From Rhyacophila brunnea (taxonomy: Eukaryota > Arthropoda > Insecta > Trichoptera > Rhyacophilidae), in assembly GCA_022495005.1 (NCBI GenBank), contig JAGYXB010001095.1:1302001-1366000 (forward strand): a DNA stretch of 64,000 bases, in the 5' to 3' direction. Within the stretch, counting starts at the first letter, position 1. Every line of letters starts with the position of its first letter. Positions 57,429 to 64,000 of this stretch are shown in pieces. A model generated the notes under the pieces. That model saw only the letters and a program-made list of their open reading frames with translations. It ran no database searches and was not told the DNA's origin. The translations under genes were made by a program, and so were the position numbers.

Positions 57429-59269
57429 AGGTTAAAATAGCCGATTGGTCTATTTGAAGGTTGTTACAGACTTGTATTGTTTTTCCTTTGCAATCCACAT
57501 ATAGGGACGTGATCAGCAGCCATCAATTATTGAGTACATAGTCTCGTTCTTCTCTGATTATTTATACCCAATATATATTATAATCGTAATAGAGGAATGC
57601 TCAACCAAGATAAGACGAAAAACTTTTAAGCTATGCGTCGTTGTTTTACGTTATTTCAAAATGTATATGTATTACAGTTTTAATTGCCAAATCTTTAAAA
57701 AATATATATATGGATTGGTAGCCATCTTTGCAGTGAAAGATAATCCGTCGAGGGACGGATTGCCGGATACACTATACAAAGTTTCCTGTATGGAACTAAT
57801 TATCACCATTCCGTCTTTTTTGCCATAATCAAATGCAGTAGTTTTTGAAATAATCTAAACTGCAATTATATTTAGACGGCGGCCGACAGAATCACCCTCC
57901 GATAGTTAGAGGGTGAGATAAATTTCGCGATAACGGCGCATATAAGAAGATAAACATCGTATTGCGCAGTTACAACCCTTTATGACACATTAAGTATCAT
58001 TCGCCATGACAGATCCACGACTTGGCCCATTTGCTACGAGGAAAATTTATACGATACTTGTATAATAGCGCATGGTGCCGAGAAAATGAAATAATGCTAG
58101 CAAACTTTATTCATACATTCTAAGTAATAATATTTATAGTCCGTATAGAGGTTAAATTCCAACTGATTATTTTTAAAATATCACTTAACTCTTATAGTAT
58201 ACTTATAACCGATTCGCTTTATTACAAAAAATAACAGTGTTTGTGACGTGAGAAGCGAAAAGTTATGCACAGAAGGAAAACTAGAAAACACTAGTACCTT
58301 GGCGACATTATGAAAAGACAGCGTTACATTATTCTTCAACCCATTATCCGAGGAAAGATCAACGGTATACTTGATACGAATATTGTCTCGATAGTGGTTC
58401 TCGATATGATTTTAATACAATTTCTTTAATTATTCAATGTATATACCTACATTTAAAATATTAAGTACCTACAGCAATTCATTAAAAATGATAATATACA
58501 TTATATTTTTTAAATGTTATATTTAATAAAAATCTTGAAGAAGAAAACAAATGTCACGAAGAGATGCTCCACAATATGGCTGGGACATTCCTGATGCAGT
58601 GACCGACTCCCCTTCTCCGCTGCAGGTCTCACGTGACGGGAGCGTGAGAAGTGGGGATGGAGCTACGAGAGTGGTGCAACGTAGTGATTGCCATATGCTT
58701 CAATGCTGGACTATGACAAGGTGAAATGAGTAATTAAATAAAATGGTTAACTACACTGCGGTACAGTAGTGGCAGATTGCTTGCCGGACTATATGAGTTT
58801 CCATAGAGTTTAGGTGATATTAATAAACCTTTTAGGAGGAATGGTTGTCAGCCATAAGCCCAATCCATCATGGCATTTCTCTGGATCAACGACATGTTGA
58901 GTATTTCATGCCACATGCGGCATATGCGTGATCGTATCCGCACGTGTATATATCTTCAGATACGGGAACCATGTACCGTAGGAAAAGGGGAATAAAAACT
59001 CTTTGAATATATCCTACATTCTGTGGAGACTCATTTATACTATGCTACGTTTAAGAGGGAAGATGGTATTGTATATGCAATATAAACTAAAAAATGACAC
59101 ATCTTTAATAGAGCATCGTCATAAAGCAGAGATCCAATGGAAGTAGTGTAGTATAGTAATAGCGAGACTGTAGTATAAGCCATGAAATAATCATGGTAAT
59201 ACTCATATAGGTGTGTTGTAATTTTACCGGGCATTGAATTCAAAGCCCCCGGATGAGAAGTCATTGCCT
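57429..59269. other. No gene recognised; GC-richer patches at 57720-57960 and 58550-58740
   Basis: The first patch contains small hairpin-like words (CCCTCCGATAGTTAGAGGG). The second is clearly GC-richer and may be repeat debris or unique host DNA. Neither holds a convincing frame. Confidence 0.4.
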
Positions 59270-59345
59270 AACATTAAGAACTATGAATGAGCTAAAGGAA
59301 GCCTTCGTCCAGTAAAGTATCGAACCCAGTGAATGATGATGATGA
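59270..59345 (+). pseudogene. LINE 3' tail remnant
   Basis: GAGCTAAAGGAAGCCTTCGT followed by CCAGTAA encodes ELKEAFVQ-stop, the end of an insect LINE ORF similar to the one at 5525-5965, and is followed by a GATGATGATGA tail at 59336-59345. Only the last few dozen bases survive. Confidence 0.5.
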
Positions 59346-59979
59346 CTTATATACAGAAAGACGGGGTACCTACATGAATTATTAATATTATGTACATTGA
59401 AGTATTCGTATACGTGTAAAAGATTAAAAAATATCATGTAAATAAAAAACCGAAATTAAACCAATTGTCATAAAAATACCGACGTATAATACAACGATTT
59501 TTGTAATAAAACAATTCGATAATATTTGCCATTTGCTTTGTGGCCAAAAACACAAAGCTCCCAACGACTGTTTTACTATCGTCACAAACAAATTTACGAT
59601 TGCTTTGAACTCAGCCGAATTTACAAGCGAGACATATAGACGAATGCATGTCGCATCACGGCTATCGAAAAGTTTGAATTATAATTGGATGGTGCTACGC
59701 AAAAAGTAATCAATCCAGATTTAGTTTAATAAATTAAAAATACCCGAAAAATAAATATTGCATAAAGCGTCGGATATTTTACGTATCTACAGTACGTATA
59801 TTACAAAGAGCTAACTGAAAAGATTGTAAGATAAAAGCTAATTTAGAAAATTCATTTATATGTTATCATGTGACTATAAATTTAATTCATATTTAATACA
59901 CAATTAATTAATGATATAAGCTATTAAAAATATAGAAATATGAAATCTTATTCCATTAGTTTACTTTCATGCGTTAAAT
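59346..59979. other. No gene recognised
   Basis: AT-rich spacer. Confidence 0.5.
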
Positions 59980-60116
59980 CATGGGTGGCCAACCCGCTGG
60001 GTGTCAACTTGTGGCCCGTGGAGCAGTGAGAAAATAAAAATAATATCAAATGCTGCCGCTAGATGTGCTAATTTCGCAAATTGAGATTCGATATTGGCTC
60101 AAGATTTTAAAAAGCA
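59980..60116 (+). mobile_element. Left end of the 48-kb hAT family, truncated
   Basis: CATGGGTGGCCAACCCGC, then TGGGTGTCAACTTGTGGCCC and the following ~90 bases match the first part of 48002-48744, with about 24 bp deleted near the tip. The match stops at 60116, where the Penelope-like repeat begins. Confidence 0.8.
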
Positions 60117-60232
60117 CCGTGAAAATGTCCCACTGAGGCGGACGAAACCGGTCCTAATATATTAATTAAAAGTGGAATAAGTACTATAAAAAAATTGCGT
60201 TTTATTAAATAAAAACAACAAATATGCTATGC
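60117..60232 (+). mobile_element. Penelope-like terminal repeat joined to the hAT fragment
   Basis: GAAAATGTCCCACTGAGGCG, then GACGAAACCGGTCC, AAGTGGAATAAGTACTATAA and TTGCGTTTTATTAAATAAAA match the minus strands of 23043-23190 and, for the last part, the arms of the hairpin at 13724. The motif has a GTCC/GGAC stem and GAAAC as in hammerhead ribozymes but lacks a consensus CTGANGA strand. Confidence 0.5.
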
Positions 60233-61097
60233 AAATTTGAAGAATTTACATACTTAGGTACATAATAAATTCATGGTTAAAGATAAGTTTATTGATTTTT
60301 TTTTTTTGATTGAGTTTACCAATTTTATATCATTTTATTCGAATTTGCGGAAGCTTTAAACATTGTGTCAAATATCATAGATTTTTTTTAAGAATTAGTG
60401 TTTCTCTCCTATTTTCTATCAATCTGTGAAAAGTTCATATTGTATTCGCTAACGACCTTTTGATATTTTATATTAACCCTTCTTATTCAAAAAACCGATT
60501 TCAATCCAATATTACTTAGCAGCATAACTCACTTTGCAACCAATACTCTAAAATCTGGGATATTAAACAGATACAATCGATAAACATTATGAATATATCG
60601 AAAGTGTATTGAAACAAAAATTTAATCAAAATATTTCGGGCATAAAACTATAAAATGTATAAAATCCATCAAATTAGACTAGAAAATTTAGATAAACGGC
60701 GTTTTTACTACCTTACTTGCATTTTTATTACCAGTCTCAGTTATAAAAGGGAAAACGAGGTGCCGGGAGGCACGAAAAGGTCACAGAAGTGGCAATAACT
60801 AGCCATGCGCAAAAGAGTATAGCAACGATGAGAGAAAGCGTAAACTTAAGGGCGTGTACCCTCTAGCGAGCAAACGGAACAACAGAAAGGAAGCCTAATT
60901 TCGCTAAGTGCAAGCATCCAAGGACCGTACCTGGTGTTCGAATTTTCTAGAGTAATCAATGAAAGAATATTCTCAGTAAAACCAAATCAAAAGAATATTT
61001 CTGCGAATTACGTACATAATAATATTCTCGTAAACGTTCAAAAGGAAAATATTCATGAAAGTGCTCTTGAAACTATCATTAATGAGAAGTGTTATAT
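60233..61097. other. No gene recognised
   Basis: AT-rich, with a GC-richer patch at 60750-60890 that shows no frame. Confidence 0.5.
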
Positions 61098-61985
61098 ATA
61101 ACTCATCATCATCAGGGGCGCGACAACCCAGTGTGGGTCCTGGCCTCCTCCAACAGCTCCCTCCACCTGTGCCTATCCAGTGTGGCCGCTTTCCAATTTG
61201 GTACCCCCAGAATACGGCAGTCAATGGCAGTGATGTCCCACGACAAAATGCCGCCCCTGGGCAGCGCCAAAATGTCGTATTTTTTATACAGTATTTTGTA
61301 TCATCTGTGCACATGTTGTTTCTTGTCACCATGGATGTCGAAGGGCAACGGAAGTATACTAGACATCGCGACAAAAAAATTACAGTCATGTTAAACCCTT
61401 TATGTTAATTAATAAGTTGGTTTGAAACAAATCCAACTAGTGAGCTGATTTTATTAATGGAAAGATATTTTCGTTATTACTAAGTTTAAGTAGCTATTTC
61501 TAAATGATTCTCCTCGACTTGCTGCCCTTCAAATAACTGCTGCCCCCAAGCGACGCTCAATCTGCCTACCCCCACGGGACGTCACTGGTCACTGGCAGCT
61601 CCATCCAACCAGCGAATCTTTGGCCTCCCTCTTCTTCTATGTCCTATTGGATTGCTGGACATCACTCTCTTTGCCAGTTCATTGTCATTCATACGGTGTA
61701 CATGACCTAGCCATCGCAGTCTCCCAATCTTGATTGATTGAACTGCGATGCAATCTTCGTACAGCCCGTAGAGCTCAGCATTATATCTTCTCCTCCAATT
61801 GGTGCCATCCCTGATCGGTCCACATATACGGCGGAAAATTTTTCTTTCAAAGATGTTTAGGGCTCGTTTATTTCGCAGAGTTAATTTCCAGGTTTCCGAT
61901 GCGTAGGTGAGCACTGGCTTTGCAAGTGTCTTGTAAAGAGTGCTTTTAGTTCGGCGAGATATTATGCGGGACTTAAAATGTCTTA
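61098..61985 (-). pseudogene. LINE ORF2 C-terminal fragment, split by a hAT MITE
   Basis: The upstream part on the minus strand (61985-61596) encodes SRRTKSTLYKTLAKPVLTYA, NIFERKIFRRICGPIRDG, RLRWLGHVHRMNDNELAKR and GRPKIRWLDGA. The downstream part (61227-61098) encodes DCRILGVPNWKAATLDRHRW and RELLEEARTHTGLSRP before TGA and a TGATGATGA tail. Both are standard non-LTR retrotransposon C-terminal blocks. The frame is open in both parts and joins in phase across the insertion at 61228-61587. The fragment is 5'-truncated, but otherwise little decayed. Confidence 0.85.
61228..61587. mobile_element. hAT MITE nested in the LINE, TSD GTCAMTGG
   Basis: The ends CAGTGATGTCCCACG and, inverted, CAGTGACGTCCCGTG are flanked by GTCAATGG (61220-61227) and GTCACTGG (61588-61595), an 8-bp duplication with one mismatch. 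The 360-bp element has frames on both strands over its left end (60973-61408 region), but these are mixtures of LINE and MITE sequence. Confidence 0.85.
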
Positions 61986-62469
61986 ACAGGTCAAAGTAGC
62001 ATGTATTCGCAGTATAACTAGTAGAGTATAATTAATGCTAGTGACCCGTAGCGGTTACAGGTAAGATTACGAATTCGTTATATTGCGATCGCTTTTTATT
62101 AATATTATTTTATCCAGCACTTATTTTGACATGCGCCACGTATCAAAAATCGTCATAATCAATGAATCAAATGGTATAATCAGATTATTTGACAGAATAT
62201 ATCGACAATTTTTACATAATAAGTGCAGACAGGCCAAACAGAGTAAACCATGTAGATTCCTTTTTGCAACGCAAAACAATTCATTGCGATATATTATTTA
62301 CATAAGTTTATTTTGTTATTATTTTTATTTAGTTTCACATTTTCAATTGTTTTATTTTTCGCAATCGATCCCATCCCCATCGATCGCAAAATATCGTTAA
62401 TCGTGACCGTGTCAACACAATTTTATTATAAAGTAACCATAATTATTATTAATTCCAGATTTTTTTAAA
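61986..62469. other. No gene recognised
   Basis: AT-rich. The 105-codon plus frame at 62083-62400 is rich in I, F, Y, S and N with no domain. Confidence 0.5.
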
Positions 62470-62640
62470 TGTGCAACTGTTTCAGACAGTAGTCTAGTAG
62501 CAGCGTACTATTTATAGCACAAATACCCATGTTTCAAGAAAAAAACAAATATATATTTTGACCTCATCGGGAATCGAACGCGGAGTCGGACGAGTAGACA
62601 ATCACTTACGCATTGAACTACGAGGGTTGCGAAAATGAAC
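62470..62640 (-). mobile_element. tRNA-derived SINE, family 2
   Basis: On the minus strand: CCCTCGTAGTTCAATGCGTAA (A-box region), B box CGTTCGATTCCCG and GATGAGGTCAAAA, as in the 38.6- and 46.6-kb copies. The tail runs into AT-rich DNA near 62470. The B box is close to consensus. Confidence 0.65.
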
Positions 62641-64000
62641 CATGAAACCTGTTTTTACTACGATTATATAATATTGTTTTAAAATTACCATTTACATGGA
62701 CATTTTGACACGGGCTGTACCGTAAGAAATCAGTTATTGTATTCTTCAACTATTCAACAAATAGTTTAAAATCACACAGTATGTATAACATATTCTTTGG
62801 TTAAATTAGCAGATATGTATTGGAAACGGAACCAGAAAGGGTTGCAAAATTATAGGAATGATACATCTTTTAATGCGCAATAAGATATAATAATATGTTC
62901 TTCCGTAGTGATATAGCCTTTAAATTTTATACATGCTGTGCCTCAGTTTTCTTTTTTTCCATAAGTCGATGATTAGAGAAAAAAAAACTGAATAAATATT
63001 ATACAAGAGGAGAATTGTCTAGAAGTATATTTTGTTTTAGAATATTTCTGAAATCATCTGTTTTGACATCCTAAGTATTTCGCGTCAAACTACTAAGTAC
63101 ACGCGTTTGTTTGACAGTCCATGCTATATTTTTTTGATAGTGTCGATTTTAGTTCTAAATTCGTCCGATAGGCATCTCAACTTATTGATTAGAGATACTT
63201 CAATAGTATATACAGCTAAAATCATATTGCTTGATCTGCGTTAGACAATACATTATTTCCATATTTTATATTTAATAATTTAAAGATATAAAAATCAAGT
63301 TCTAAAATAAATAATATGTATAATTATTATAAACAAGTGATACGACATGCTTGTATGTCGCTCCTCTTGAAAAACACCTTTGTTACCAATTAAAGAGATC
63401 CATCCACTTTACGTTTCAGAAGAACTTCACATACACCCGCATGTGCAAGGTTTCCATACCTACGTAATATTATTATACGTGTGTTAGTACACCGGAGCTT
63501 TTAAAGCTTAAATCTGTGAAAATTATTTTCACTTTGAAAGGCGATGCTGGTAGTTGAACTTTCAAAGGATGGAATGTTTTATTTTACATTAATGATACGG
63601 AAAAAATATTTTCAGGAAAATGGTATGTAGGTATTCCCTCTTTCAATCAGTGCCCACTTTTCGAATATAAGAATCCGGAAAGGTTTATTTTTGTTCAATG
63701 AATTATCAATGGAATTTAAATGAATTAAATTATATTCTTTGTAAATTGTACTCGATATTTCGGCGGACATTCCGATAAAATATTATAAAGACATAGTAAA
63801 CATTTAATTATAATTTTTTTAAAGATACTATTGGAAATTAACAAGTATTTTTAAAATGAAAAAAAATAAATGATATCAAGTAATTAAGCATAATATAATT
63901 TAAAAATAATAATATAAATATAAAATTAATTAACGTTCGTCATTCATGCGGATCCTTAGGGTTGCACCCAATATAGCATATTTCCATACAATACAAATAA
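62641..64000. other. No gene recognised
   Basis: AT-rich to the end of the window, with no repeat or frame supported. Confidence 0.5.

Noticed and set aside
61055..61408. Frames of 100-140 codons on both strands
   Set aside because: They cross the border between the LINE remnant and the nested hAT MITE, so they cannot be single proteins.
1..64000. CRISPR arrays, bacterial operons, replication origins, rRNA
   Set aside because: No regularly spaced repeats, Shine-Dalgarno-led gene runs or conserved rRNA words were seen; the window is eukaryotic repeat-rich DNA.

Overview
This window looks like intergenic DNA from an arthropod nuclear genome. It is strongly AT-rich, with no operons and no ribosome-binding sites. 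It is full of insect-type transposable-element debris: RTE-like and Jockey-like LINEs, hAT elements with 8-bp target duplications, tRNA-derived SINEs and foldback MITEs. The base composition and repeat texture suggest a hemipteran (aphid, phylloxerid or adelgid type), but that is an impression and not a proof. I find no host protein-coding gene I can name and no convincing functional tRNA, rRNA, CRISPR or origin.

Layout. At 0-15 kb there are old LINE tails (3.8-4.2 kb, 5.5-6.0 kb), a paired 350-bp repeat, SINEs, a hAT copy at 10.1-10.9 kb, several MITEs and a perfect 48-bp-arm hairpin at 13.7 kb. At 15.2-18.6 kb lies the one apparently intact element, a 3.39-kb LINE with a 990-codon endonuclease/reverse-transcriptase ORF, bounded by a perfect 10-bp target duplication. 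At 19-31 kb there are further hAT copies (21.5, 23.9 kb), Penelope-like termini (23.0, 28.9 kb), a SINE split by another repeat (27.6-28.2 kb) and a LINE tail (29.6-30.1 kb). At 32-48 kb there are long-inverted-repeat elements (32.9, 36.6 kb), a SINE with a 14-bp duplication (38.6 kb), a GC-rich hAT MITE (39.7 kb), the best copy of an odd LTR-like element carrying a tRNA-like unit (44.1-44.6 kb), a small unidentified coding-looking patch (45.2 kb) and a hAT copy keeping a transposase C-terminus (48.0-48.7 kb). At 50-64 kb there are Jockey-like LINE tails (50.4-52.0 kb), SINEs, a hAT/Penelope-like chimera (60.0-60.2 kb) and a LINE cut by a hAT MITE (61.1-62.0 kb).

How the parts relate. The intact LINE supplies endonuclease and reverse transcriptase, so it or a relative could mobilise SINEs. 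The hAT copies are all non-autonomous, with decayed transposase or none, and depend on a source elsewhere. Several insertions are nested, which gives a relative timeline. The most unusual item is the family found at 8.6, 19.4, 44.1 and 55.8 kb: about 100-bp direct terminal repeats enclosing a spacer and a tRNA-like domain with A box, B box and, in three copies, a following T-run.
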